DNA from: Piscinibacter sp. XHJ-5
Lineage (GTDB): Bacteria > Pseudomonadota > Gammaproteobacteria > Burkholderiales > Burkholderiaceae_C
Direction: 5' to 3'
DNA: 64,000 nt
Assembly (NCBI RefSeq): GCF_029855045.1
Contig: NZ_CP123228.1
Span: forward strand, 5,084,001-5,148,000
The notes below the pieces were generated by a model. It did no database searches and had not been told where the DNA came from. It was given only the letters and a program-made list of their open reading frames with translations. Within the stretch, counting starts at the first letter, position 1; the number at the start of each line of letters is the position of its first letter. Positions 26,328-34,180 of this stretch are shown in pieces. A program made the position numbers and the translations under genes.

Positions 26328-27123
26328 GCTGCGCCTCCCGCAGCCCGGCCCCCAGGCTGTCGTCGAAGGCCGCCAGGCGCGACAGCGTTCGGCCGAGCGC
26401 CGTCCGCCGCGCGCTTCCCACAGCGCCGACAGCGAACTGCTCGGCGACGGCGCCGTCTTCGATCACCGCGACACGGTGGCAGAGACGCTGCACGACCGAC
26501 AGCTCGTGCGTGACGATCACGATCGTCACGCCCAACTGCCGGTTGATCTCGCGCAGCGTGTCCAGCAGCGCGCCCGTGGTCTCGGCGTCAAGCGCCGAGG
26601 TCGGCTCGTCGCACAGCAGGAGCCGCGGGCGCGTCGTGAGTGCACGCGCGATGGCGACCCGCTGCTTCTGCCCGCCGGACAGTTGCGCTGGATGGCTGTC
26701 CGCCTTGTCGGCGATGCCCACAAGCGTGAGGCAGTCGCGCACGCGCTGAGCGACCTGGTCCTTGGTCAGGCCGCCGTTCAGCTTCAGTGGAAAGGCCACG
26801 TTGTCCGCGACGCTGGCGTTCTGCAGCAGGTTGAACTGCTGGAAGATCATGCCGATGCCGCGGCGCGCATCGCGCAGCTCGCGCTTGGACAAGGCGCTGA
26901 GCTCGCGCTCGCCGACGAAGACACGCCCGGCGTCGGGACGCTCCAGCAGGTTGATGAGGCGCAGCAGCGTGGACTTGCCGGCGCCGCTCGTGCCGATCAG
27001 CCCGAATATCTCGCCCTCGAGCACCTGCAGCGACACGTCGCGCACGGCGTGGAGCTGCTGGCCATCGGTGAGGTTGTAGGTCTTGGCAAGGCCTTCGAGG
27101 CGGATCAAGTGGGATATCGACAT
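26320..27123 (-). CDS. metN: MetN-type ABC transporter ATPase, short form
   Basis: A 267-residue ATPase of the methionine importer family: Walker A LIGTSGAGKSTLLRLIN, MIFQQFNLLQNASVADNVAF, signature LSGGQKQRVAIARAL, Walker B LLLCDEPTSALDAETT, and VTHELSVVQRLCHRVAVIED. Usual MetN proteins have about 340 residues, with a C-terminal NIL/ACT-like domain that binds methionine and shuts the transporter (trans-inhibition). This protein stops soon after the ATPase domain, with only 35 unrelated residues. Transinhibition is therefore predicted to be absent. It starts the metNIQ operon. Confidence 0.93.
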   Translation of the reverse strand: MSISHLIRLEGLAKTYNLTDGQQLHAVRDVSLQVLEGEIFGLIGTSGAGKSTLLRLINLLERPDAGRVFVGERELSALSKRELRDARRGIGMIFQQFNLLQNASVADNVAFPLKLNGGLTKDQVAQRVRDCLTLVGIADKADSHPAQLSGGQKQRVAIARALTTRPRLLLCDEPTSALDAETTGALLDTLREINRQLGVTIVIVTHELSVVQRLCHRVAVIEDGAVAEQFAVGAVGSARRTALGRTLSRLAAFDDSLGAGLREAQHA

Positions 27124-27200
27124 CGTCGATCGAGTGTCTCCTCCGGGTGCGGCGCCTGTAAACGAAGAATTCCGTCTGTGCTTGTGCGACCCGCGCTGCC

Positions 27201-28496
27201 TCAGTGCGCCACGGGCTTCAGAACGTTGCGCACGATGTAGTCACCGATCTGCCAGCCGAGCTGGTCGCCGCCGTCCGTGGCCGAGCGGGTATGGATGCCG
27301 CCCCAGATCCGCGCGTCGTTGTCCTCGCGGGTGAGCTGCGACCAGCTCGTGTAGACGCGGCGCACGGTACCCGCGGGCCATACCGCGGAGGCAGGCGCCG
27401 ACAGGGCGTCGCTGCCGAAGACGGCTTGCAGGATGCGTTCGTAGCTGGCGGCCTGGATGGCGTGGCCGGACACGTAGTCGGGGTGCTGCGGGGTCTGTGC
27501 CAGCGGCAGCCAGTCGGGGTCGGCCTCGATGCGCGGGTTGCCGAGGTTCGCCGCCTCGCGAATGGCCGTCACCGGACGCTGCTGATGGTGGATGAGCTTC
27601 ACGCCGTAGCCGACGATGTAGGCGTCCAGGCTCGCGCCGTGGACCAGCGCGTACAGGCGCGCGTTGTCGTGCACGCCGAACTTGCGCCGCTCGGCCTCCT
27701 GTCTGGCCACTTCGAGGAAGGGATGCCAGGTCTGTGCAACCCAGAAAATGGCCGCCGCGGTCTGGTCGGCCGTGCGCTCCCTGCTGTTCACGCCGCCCAG
27801 GCGCTTCACCTCGTTGACTTCGCGCGCGTAGCGCTCGCTCTTCGCGTCGGGCGGGGGCGGCGCCTTGAACTGGTCTGCGCTGCGCAGGAACAGCGGCTTC
27901 ACTTGCGGCCAGCGCGCAATGACAAGCGGCGAAGGACTCGGCGGCGTCGGCTTCCACGTGCCGGGCGTGCCAAGCGGCGTGTAGGACACGTCGCGCGCGG
28001 ACCCGTCGTCGCGGCGGAGCTCGACGAGCTTGTCCCCCACTTCCTTGCCCACGGCCAGTCCGTCCGTCTTGCCCGCGCCCTCGGGCACCTTGGCGAGCGA
28101 GGCCGAGAGTGCCGCGTCCAGCGCGGGCTTTTGCGACGGGTACAGCGCAAGCAGGACAGCATGCGCCGCACCCGCCGCGGCGGCATCGGGCGATGCACCG
28201 GTGGGCGCTTTCACGGCGACCGCGAAAGATTCGTAGCGCCGATCGATGGCATTCAGCGCGTCGTGGATGGCCAGGTGCGTGAGCGCCAGATGGCGAGGAA
28301 CAAAGACGCCGCCCGGCGGGTTGTTCGCGGTGACGTTGGTGGCGGTCGCGTACCAGTCTGTCACGACGTCGGCATGCGACGCCACCGGGTGCGCGATGAC
28401 GAAGCCGGCGATGAAGAGGATGCGCAGCAGGCCAGGCAAAGCGGCGATGCGTCTTGGGCGAGAAAAGATGGTGTGCATGTGGCGTTCGAAGCTCAT
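27201..28496 (-). CDS. Exported vanadium-dependent haloperoxidase/PAP2-family protein
   Basis: A 431-residue protein with a signal peptide (PGLLRILFIAGFVIAHPVAS/HA). The C-terminal half carries the three phosphate/vanadate-binding motifs of the PAP2-haloperoxidase superfamily: HHQQRPVTAIRE, YVSGHAIQAASYE, and ARIWGGIHTRSATDGG (R-x5-H). Close homologues are annotated as vanadium-dependent haloperoxidases or acid-phosphatase-like proteins; sequence alone does not decide between peroxidase and phosphatase. It lies between metNIQ and the sulfur operon on the same strand but 187 bases from the latter, so it is probably a separate unit. The start at 28496 is chosen over a GTG at 28520. Confidence 0.8.
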   Translation of the reverse strand: MSFERHMHTIFSRPRRIAALPGLLRILFIAGFVIAHPVASHADVVTDWYATATNVTANNPPGGVFVPRHLALTHLAIHDALNAIDRRYESFAVAVKAPTGASPDAAAAGAAHAVLLALYPSQKPALDAALSASLAKVPEGAGKTDGLAVGKEVGDKLVELRRDDGSARDVSYTPLGTPGTWKPTPPSPSPLVIARWPQVKPLFLRSADQFKAPPPPDAKSERYAREVNEVKRLGGVNSRERTADQTAAAIFWVAQTWHPFLEVARQEAERRKFGVHDNARLYALVHGASLDAYIVGYGVKLIHHQQRPVTAIREAANLGNPRIEADPDWLPLAQTPQHPDYVSGHAIQAASYERILQAVFGSDALSAPASAVWPAGTVRRVYTSWSQLTREDNDARIWGGIHTRSATDGGDQLGWQIGDYIVRNVLKPVAH

Positions 28497-28535
28497 TGCC
28501 CCGCGAGGGCAGACACGCACACCATAGGATCGGGT

Positions 28536-28559
28536 CGCCCGTGCGGCAACGAACGGGCG
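28536..28559. terminator. Inverted repeat after the nine-gene operon, possible terminator
   Basis: Arms CGCCCGT and ACGGGCG with a ten-base loop lie between the end of the rhodanese gene (28683) and the start of the haloperoxidase-like gene (28496), both on the minus strand. There is no T-tract. It could end the upstream operon or act in the leader of the downstream gene. Confidence 0.3.
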
Positions 28560-28682
28560 CGCGCAAGCTCATGTGATCAGCGCATGAGGTCTCGCCGTCG
28601 TGCGATCTCCGTGGCGTGCGAGTTCGAGCAAGAACCTCCAGCCGCCGCCGAGTCGCAGCGCGTGGGCGACTTCAACAGCCTG

Positions 28683-29495
28683 CTAAGGTTTGACCACCGG
28701 GCAGGCCCCGTCCGCCGCCCAGTCCGAGAAGCCCAGGTAATACGCGCGCACGTCGCGGTGCCCCGCGACGACCGCGGCCAGTGCCGCCAGCGCCGCACGG
28801 CCACCGGCATCGCAATGCGTCACCACAGGCCGGTCGGCAGACACGCCGGCGGAGGACAGCCTCTCGCGCAGCTTCTCCGCGGATTTCAACGTTCCATCGG
28901 CCTTGAGCAGTTCGGCATGGGGCACCGATCGGGCTCCGGGCAGGTGTCCGCCTCGGCGGTTCGAGCGGAGGTCCTGGCCGACATGCTCATTGCGTGTGCG
29001 CGCATCCAGCACCTGCACGTCGCCGTCCAATGCCTCGCGCAGTTCATCCCGTGCGATCAGCTTCACCGTCGGCGCATGGGACGCGGGACGCCTGTACACA
29101 ACGGGTGTCGGCGTATTCGCGCTTTGCTCGGGTCCAAAGCCCTGCAGTGCGCGAAGCACCGGCCAGCCGCCATCCAGCACCTGCACGTCGACGCCGTGCC
29201 ATTGCAGGATGAACCAGGCGCGCGCGGCCTCGGTCATGCGTCCGTCGTCGTGGACGACGACCGGCTTGCGGCCATCGATGCCCAGCGCACCGATCTCGGA
29301 CTCCCAGACATCGACCCGTTGCAGCGCACCGTCGCCCGTGCGAGCCAGCCGCTCCCAGCGCTTGATGTCCAGATGCACGGCTCCCGGTGCATGCCCCTGG
29401 TCGTACTCGGAGCGGTCCCGTACGTCCAGCACATGCCCTTGCCGTGTTTCGAGGAATGCAGGGGCCGAAACAAGGGGCTGGGAGATGGTTGTCAT
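28683..29495 (-). CDS. sseA: Two-domain rhodanese, thiosulfate/3-mercaptopyruvate sulfurtransferase
   Basis: A 270-residue tandem rhodanese. The N-terminal domain (VLDVRDRSEYDQGHAPGAVH) is inactive-like. The C-terminal domain (VQVLDARTRNEHVG; GHLPGARSVP) holds the catalytic cysteine in VTHCDAGGRAALAA. The CDAGGRA loop is closer to thiosulfate sulfurtransferases than to the CGSGVTA loop of mercaptopyruvate sulfurtransferases. It transfers sulfane sulfur to thiol or cyanide acceptors in the cytoplasm. It is the last gene of the operon starting with gntR at 36680 and overlaps the DUF971 gene by four bases, so it probably receives sulfur from the pathway encoded upstream. Confidence 0.9.
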   Translation of the reverse strand: MTTISQPLVSAPAFLETRQGHVLDVRDRSEYDQGHAPGAVHLDIKRWERLARTGDGALQRVDVWESEIGALGIDGRKPVVVHDDGRMTEAARAWFILQWHGVDVQVLDGGWPVLRALQGFGPEQSANTPTPVVYRRPASHAPTVKLIARDELREALDGDVQVLDARTRNEHVGQDLRSNRRGGHLPGARSVPHAELLKADGTLKSAEKLRERLSSAGVSADRPVVTHCDAGGRAALAALAAVVAGHRDVRAYYLGFSDWAADGACPVVKP

Positions 29496-29797
29496 GGTGA
29501 CGTGTCAGTACCGCGCGAGCCCAGCTCGCGCAGCAACGGCCAAGGATAGATGCCGCGCGCATGGCCGTCGCTGAAGCTCAGCTGCAGCGCGTACTGCCCC
29601 ACGAGCTTTGCATCCGTCAGCGCGATGCCTCGATAGACCGGCGACGGATGCCCGCCCAGCAGGGCCGCGCGGCAGTGGGCGCATCGGCACTCGGCTCGCA
29701 GCGCCTGCGCAGGAAGGACGGTGTCGCCATCGGGCCATCGCAGCCGCAGATGCGCAACCTCCAGCTCGATCGCCTCGGGGAACGGAGCGGCGCTCAT
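29492..29797 (-). CDS. DUF971 (GBBH-like N-terminal domain) protein
   Basis: A 101-residue protein matching DUF971, also called the gamma-butyrobetaine hydroxylase-like N-terminal domain: LEVAHLRLRWPDGDTVLPAQ, the paired cysteines in CRCAHCRA, and LQLSFSDGHARGIYPWPLLR. In gamma-butyrobetaine hydroxylase this domain binds zinc, and stand-alone DUF971 proteins occur near Fe-S cluster assembly and sulfur genes. Its gene overlaps both neighbours by four bases, so it is made together with the HEAT-repeat protein and the rhodanese. A role in metal or sulfur delivery to the AprA/B-like pair is possible, but inferred. Confidence 0.88.
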   Translation of the reverse strand: MSAAPFPEAIELEVAHLRLRWPDGDTVLPAQALRAECRCAHCRAALLGGHPSPVYRGIALTDAKLVGQYALQLSFSDGHARGIYPWPLLRELGSRGTDTSP

Positions 29798-30783
29798 TGC
29801 AGCCGTTGCCGCGCGATGCGCGCAGCCTTGCGCACTTCCGGATCGGGGTCCGCGTCGGCAGCGTCCAACGCGGGCAGCGCGCGCACGTCACCCACCTCGC
29901 CCAGCGCGATGGCGGCTTCCTTGCGCAGGTTGCCGGCACGGTGCGTGAGCGCTTCGATCAGCACCGGAAGGGACGTCGCATCGCGCAGGCGGCCCAGGGA
30001 TCGCGCCGCACGCAGACGTACCTGCCAGTAGTCGTCCTCCATCGCCTGGCGCAAGGCCGAGCAGGCGGCGGCTCGCTGCGCGCCCGCTTCCAAGGGCTGC
30101 GCCAGCTTGCCCAGCGTTGTGGCGGCCTCTTCCCGCACCTGCCAGGCGGCATCGCGCAGGGCGGCGCACAACGCGGGCAGCACCGACGCCGCTCGATCCG
30201 GATCCGCCAGGCCGAGCGACCCGGTCGCCGCGCGGCGCACTTCGGCGTCGCCATCGCCCTGGGCAAGATGCGCGAGCTCGGGCAGCGCCGGTGCATGCCT
30301 GAGCCAGCCGAGCACCCCGACGGCCTCGCGGCGAACGGCCGCATCGGCATGCGCCAGCGCTGCCGTGGCAGGCCCGGCGGCGGCCGCGATGCGCAGTTCC
30401 TTCAGTGCCCGCAGCACGGCAGCGCAGACGAAGCCGTCCTCGTGGCCGACCCGATGAACGAGGCGCGACCCGGCCGCAGCGTCCTTGAGCTCGGCGAGCG
30501 CCTGCGCAGCCGCCTCGCGGACCCCCGGCTCGTCGGCGAGCGCATCGGCCAGCGCGTCCACCACATTGCCATCGTCCCACCCAGCGAGCGCACGGGCCGC
30601 CTCGGCCCGCAGCGCGGGATCGGGATCCTGGCGCAGCAGCGCGGCGATGGCCGGCAGCAGCGTCTCGTCCTCCACGTCGGCGAAGTCGAGCAGCGCCACG
30701 CGCCGCACACCGGCGTCGGTGCTGGCCAGGCGTTGCTGCAGGTCGGTCACCTGCGGATCGGTATCGGTCGGTACGAGGGTCAT
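29794..30783 (-). CDS. HEAT-repeat protein
   Basis: A 329-residue protein composed of about nine HEAT/PBS-lyase-type helical repeats with the pattern D-x-x-x-x-V-R-x-x-A-A-x-A-L-G-x-L/I (for example PDPALRAEAARALAGW, DAEVRRAATGSLGL, AGNLRKEAAIALGEVGDVRA, DPDPEVRKAARIARQRLQ). There is no signal peptide, so it is cytoplasmic. Such proteins act as scaffolds or as chaperone/lyase partners for cofactor-bearing enzymes. Gene overlap with DUF971 and a four-base gap to the ATPase place it in the sulfur operon, where it may help assemble the flavoprotein-ferredoxin complex. Confidence 0.88.
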   Translation of the reverse strand: MTLVPTDTDPQVTDLQQRLASTDAGVRRVALLDFADVEDETLLPAIAALLRQDPDPALRAEAARALAGWDDGNVVDALADALADEPGVREAAAQALAELKDAAAGSRLVHRVGHEDGFVCAAVLRALKELRIAAAAGPATAALAHADAAVRREAVGVLGWLRHAPALPELAHLAQGDGDAEVRRAATGSLGLADPDRAASVLPALCAALRDAAWQVREEAATTLGKLAQPLEAGAQRAAACSALRQAMEDDYWQVRLRAARSLGRLRDATSLPVLIEALTHRAGNLRKEAAIALGEVGDVRALPALDAADADPDPEVRKAARIARQRLQ

Positions 30784-30787
30784 GGCA

Positions 30788-31642
30788 TCAGGTGGCGAAG
30801 CGCCATTGCGGCGCCGCGGACGTCGGTCCGAGCGGCGTCAGCCGCTCGTGCGCGGGTGCGTGATCGTCATGGCGCAGCAAGGCCAGGCAGCGGCGCTTGA
30901 GCGTGACGAAGTCGGGATGGGTCAGGTGCTCGGCGCGGCGCGGCCGCTCGAAGCGAACCGACAGTTCCTCGACGATGCGGCCCGGACGCGCGCTGAGCAC
31001 GAGCACGCGATCGGCGAGGAACAGCGCCTCGTCGATGTCGTGCGTCACGAAGACGACGGTCGGCCCCAGGCGGGCCCACAGCTCGAGCAGCAGCTCCTGC
31101 ATGCGCACCCGCGTGAGCGCATCCAGCGCGCCGAAGGGCTCGTCCATCAGCAGCACGCGCGGATGGTTGATGAGCACGCGGGCGATCTCCACGCGCTGCT
31201 GCATGCCGCCGGAGAGCTCGCGCGGATAGCGACGCTCGAAGCCGGCCAGCCCCACCATCTCGATCAGGGCGTGCGCCTCGCGTTCGCGCGTGGGACGGTC
31301 CACGCCTTTCATCTTCAGTCCGTACGCGACGTTGTCGAGCACCGTCTTCCACGGAAACAGCGTGTGCTGCTGGAACACCAGGCCGCGCTCGGGCTCGGGC
31401 CCTTCGATGGCGGCGCCATCGAGCCGCAACGCGCCACGCGCCACGCGAAGATGGCCGGCGAGTGCGCCGAGCAGCGTCGACTTGCCGCAGCCCGAGGGAC
31501 CCAGCAGGCAGATGAACTCTCCCGGCGCTGCAGCGATCGACACGTCGTGCAGCACTTCGAAGCGCCCTGCTCCTTCGCCCACCTCGATGCTGACGTGCTC
31601 GATCGCGATGTGGCCGCCGTGCGGCGCCGCCAACGTCGTCAT
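30788..31642 (-). CDS. ABC transporter ATP-binding protein (NitT/TauT type)
   Basis: A 284-residue ATPase with Walker A LLGPSGCGKSTLLGAL, LVFQQHTLFPWKTVLDNVAY, signature [15 protein letters not shown], Walker B VLLMDEPFGALDALT, and the switch histidine in VFVTHDIDEALFL. The start ATG at 31642 overlaps the permease stop (ATGA). The C-terminus has about 25 extra residues beyond the usual TauB length. It drives the importer formed with the proteins encoded at 31639-33891. Confidence 0.93.
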   Translation of the reverse strand: MTTLAAPHGGHIAIEHVSIEVGEGAGRFEVLHDVSIAAAPGEFICLLGPSGCGKSTLLGALAGHLRVARGALRLDGAAIEGPEPERGLVFQQHTLFPWKTVLDNVAYGLKMKGVDRPTREREAHALIEMVGLAGFERRYPRELSGGMQQRVEIARVLINHPRVLLMDEPFGALDALTRVRMQELLLELWARLGPTVVFVTHDIDEALFLADRVLVLSARPGRIVEELSVRFERPRRAEHLTHPDFVTLKRRCLALLRHDDHAPAHERLTPLGPTSAAPQWRFAT

Positions 31643-32484
31643 CGCAGCTCCCGTTGCGGCCGGTACCAGGGCATCAGCCGCGTGCCGGCCCATTGGATGA
31701 GCGCGCTGCTGCCCATGCCGAGCGCGCCGATCACCAGCATGCCGACGACGATGTTCGGATAGTTCTGCACCGTGTACGACTCCCAGGTGAAGTAGCCGAT
31801 CCCGTACTGGCCGGCAATCATCTCGGCGGTGACCAGGCAGAACCAGCAGGTGCCCATGCCGATCGACAAGCCGGTGACGATGCTGGGCGCCGCCCCCGGC
31901 GCGATCACCTCGGCGAACAGCCGCCAGCGGCGCGTGCCGAGGCTGCGCGCCGAGGCGACGAGGCGCGGGTCGATGGCTTCCACGCCGTGGATGGTGTTCA
32001 GCAGGATCGGGAACACCGCGCCGGTGAAGGTGATGAACACCATGCTGCCCTCGGACGACGGAAACATCAGGATCGCCAGCGGAATCCATGCGACCGCGGG
32101 GATCGGGCGCAGCACCTCCAGCGGCGGCAGCAGCGCGGTGCGCGCCCAGCGCAGGCGCCCGATCAGCAGCCCGAATCCCACGCCGACGATCAGCGCGGCG
32201 CCAAAGCCGAAGCCGATGCGCATCAGGCTGCTCGCCAGGTGCGCGCCCAGCTTCGGGGACTGCAGCAGCTGCCATGCGGCGTTCAACACCTCGGCCGGCG
32301 GCGGCACGTTGGCGAAGGTGACGAGGCCGAGGTTCAGGCGCTGCGCGGCGGCCAGATGCCACAGCAGCACGCACACGGCCAACGACGCGAGCTGCAGCGA
32401 CTTGCGCGCCCAGCGGGTCGGGGGCGATTTCGCCGCCGGCGGGTTGGCGAGCGGCAGGGATGCCGCGGAAGGCACTGCGCTCAT
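31639..32484 (-). CDS. ABC transporter permease (NitT/TauT type)
   Basis: A 281-residue inner-membrane permease with about six helices and the EAA loop (DPRLVASARSLGTRRWRLFA). The unusual WESYTVQNYPNIVVGMLVIG near the C-terminus is shared with nitrate/sulfonate permeases. Three bases separate it from the binding-protein gene and it overlaps the ATPase gene. It belongs to the GntR-led nine-gene operon. Confidence 0.92.
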   Translation of the reverse strand: MSAVPSAASLPLANPPAAKSPPTRWARKSLQLASLAVCVLLWHLAAAQRLNLGLVTFANVPPPAEVLNAAWQLLQSPKLGAHLASSLMRIGFGFGAALIVGVGFGLLIGRLRWARTALLPPLEVLRPIPAVAWIPLAILMFPSSEGSMVFITFTGAVFPILLNTIHGVEAIDPRLVASARSLGTRRWRLFAEVIAPGAAPSIVTGLSIGMGTCWFCLVTAEMIAGQYGIGYFTWESYTVQNYPNIVVGMLVIGALGMGSSALIQWAGTRLMPWYRPQRELR

Positions 32485-32487
32485 GAT

Positions 32488-33891
32488 CTACAGCGAGACC
32501 TTTGCCGCCGACCGGGCGCCGGCGAAGTCCAGCACGCGCCCCTTGTTGGCGGCGGCATAGGCCGCGGCCGCATCCTTCTGCAGGAACGCACTGAGCTGCC
32601 CCTTCGCGTCGATCGCGTACCACGCCGTGGGCGCCAGCAGCTTGATGCGGTGGATCAGGTCGTGCACGTACACCGCACGCGCCGCTCCGCCGGCGCGCTC
32701 GATCTTTTGCAGGTCGGCCAGCGAGTTCTCGATGCTGGCGTAATGCCTCACCTTGGGTTCGCCGCGCACCCAGATGCCCGCGGCGCGCTGCACGTCGGCG
32801 ATGGACCTGCCGGTGACCGCGTCGTTGGCCTTCAGCGGCAGCTTGTCGCGCTGGGCCAGACGCGCCTCGTAGCTCAGGCCCGATTGCTTGAAGGCCGCAC
32901 GGATGTACTGGTCGTCGACGAAGGTGTCGGCGTTGAGCGTCGAATCGCGGCCCATCAGCTTCAGCGTCTCGATGGAAGTCCTGAGCGCCTGCCGGTACTC
33001 CGGCTTCCAGGTGAAGTCGCGCGTCTGCAGGCCCAGCGGCCCGTGATAGAGATAGTTCACCGCAGCATCGATGCCAGTCACTTTCTCGATCAGCTCGCTG
33101 TACTTCTCGGGCTCTGCGGCGATCAGCCGATCGGCCTCCAGCGCCGCGCGCAGGAAGGCAATCACGATCTCGGGATGCTTGCGCGCGTATTCGGCGTTGA
33201 CCAGCGAACCGTGGTAGGTCGGGGTGTTCGCCTGCGAGCCGTCGTAGATCTTGCGCGCGATCCCGCGGTGCTCGAAGAGCTCGGCGAATGGCACGAAGTC
33301 GGCGTGCGCCTCGATCTTGCCGGCCTGCAGCGCCGGGCCTGCGACCTCCGGCGCCTGGGTGATGATGTTCACGTCCTTCTGCGGGTCCCAGCCCTGCGCA
33401 GCCACCGCGCGCAGCAGCATGCCGTGCGCCGTGGAGGCGAAGGGCACCGAGATCGTGCGGCCCTTCAGTTCCGACAGCAGCGTGACCTTCGAGTCGCGGG
33501 GCACCACGATGCCGTTGCCGCTGCCCAGCGTGCTGCCCGACAGCACGGTGATGAACAGGCTCTGCTTGCCGGCCTTGAGGAAGGCAGCGCCGTTGTTGGA
33601 GCCCGGGAAGTCGGCCATCGAGCCGATGTCGAGCTTGTCGGCCACCATCTCGTTGGTCAGCGGCGCACCGGAAGTGAAGTTCTTCCACTGGATGTCGTAG
33701 GTGACGTCCTTGTACTTTCCGTCGCGCGGCAGGTACTTCTCCAGCAGCTTCAGCTCGCGGATCAGCAGGCCGCCGGTGGCGCAGTTGATCGTGGTGTCCT
33801 GCGTGCCGATGGCCACGCGGATGGTTTCGGCCTGCGCGCCGGCCAGCGCGCCGGCGAGCAGCAAGGCGCTCAAGGGCTTGATGAGGTTCAC
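32488..33891 (-). CDS. NitT/TauT-type substrate-binding protein with a NosL-like C-terminal domain
   Basis: A 467-residue exported protein starting at GTG 33891, with signal peptide LSALLLAGALAGAQA/E. Residues about 25-320 form a NitT/TauT-type binding protein (ETIRVAIGTQDTTINCATGG, WKNFTSGAPLTNEMVADKLD, IGSMADFPGSNNGAAFL). Usual members end near residue 340. Here about 120 more residues follow whose end (ARAVYVHDLIHRIKLLAPTA, WYAIDAKGQLSAFLQKDAAA, AANKGRVLDF) resembles NosL, the copper-binding accessory lipoprotein of nitrous oxide reductase (YVHDY...A.YV......G..AF....AA..FA...GG.VL.F). The NosL metal-binding methionine is not evident. The fusion suggests that ligand capture is tied to a metal or sulfur ligand; this assignment is by eye. 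Confidence 0.8.
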   Translation of the reverse strand: MNLIKPLSALLLAGALAGAQAETIRVAIGTQDTTINCATGGLLIRELKLLEKYLPRDGKYKDVTYDIQWKNFTSGAPLTNEMVADKLDIGSMADFPGSNNGAAFLKAGKQSLFITVLSGSTLGSGNGIVVPRDSKVTLLSELKGRTISVPFASTAHGMLLRAVAAQGWDPQKDVNIITQAPEVAGPALQAGKIEAHADFVPFAELFEHRGIARKIYDGSQANTPTYHGSLVNAEYARKHPEIVIAFLRAALEADRLIAAEPEKYSELIEKVTGIDAAVNYLYHGPLGLQTRDFTWKPEYRQALRTSIETLKLMGRDSTLNADTFVDDQYIRAAFKQSGLSYEARLAQRDKLPLKANDAVTGRSIADVQRAAGIWVRGEPKVRHYASIENSLADLQKIERAGGAARAVYVHDLIHRIKLLAPTAWYAIDAKGQLSAFLQKDAAAAYAAANKGRVLDFAGARSAAKVSL

Positions 33892-33911
33892 GGTCTCTCT
33901 CCGGTTGTCGT

Positions 33912-34157
33912 CTATCGCAGCAGGTAGGGAATGTCGACGTGCACGGCGCCGGTCGGGCAGTCCTTCTCGCAGGGCATGCAGTACCAGCACTCGTCGAACT
34001 TCATGTAGGCCGACCCCTTGACGAGATCGATGGCGAGCACGTCCAGCGGACAGACGTCGACGCAGACGGTGCAGCCCTTGTCGGCGATGCACTTGTCGGC
34101 ATCGACCGTGACGGGAACGGCGCTGGGGTGGAAGGCGAGGGGCGCGAGGATCTGCAT
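33912..34157 (-). CDS. AprB-like 2[4Fe-4S] ferredoxin
   Basis: An 81-residue ferredoxin with two four-cysteine motifs: ADKCIADKGCTVCVDVCPLD and DECWYCMPCEKDCPTGAVHV. The second motif, with E-C-W-x-C-x-x-C-x-x-x-CP-x-x-A, closely follows the pattern of AprB, the electron-transfer subunit of adenylylsulfate reductase. The C-terminal extension of AprB that wraps around AprA is missing (AprB is about 150 residues). Its gene follows the AprA-like flavoprotein gene by 23 bases, so the two proteins probably form an electron-transfer pair in the cytoplasm. The start MQIL at 34157 is used; MTST at 34184 would overlap the upstream stop. Confidence 0.88.
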   Translation of the reverse strand: MQILAPLAFHPSAVPVTVDADKCIADKGCTVCVDVCPLDVLAIDLVKGSAYMKFDECWYCMPCEKDCPTGAVHVDIPYLLR

Positions 34158-34180
34158 GCGCGTTTCTCCTGTCGTTGAGG

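Noticed and set aside
27204-29549. 781-codon plus-strand open frame
   Set aside because: Antisense to the haloperoxidase-like and rhodanese genes, both with intact catalytic motifs.
30788-33688. A single 966-codon minus-strand protein
   Set aside because: Only its last 284 residues are real (the ABC ATPase). The rest is an out-of-frame reading of the permease and binding-protein genes.
31654-33927. 757-codon plus-strand open frame
   Set aside because: Antisense to the ABC permease and binding-protein genes; no domain-like sequence.
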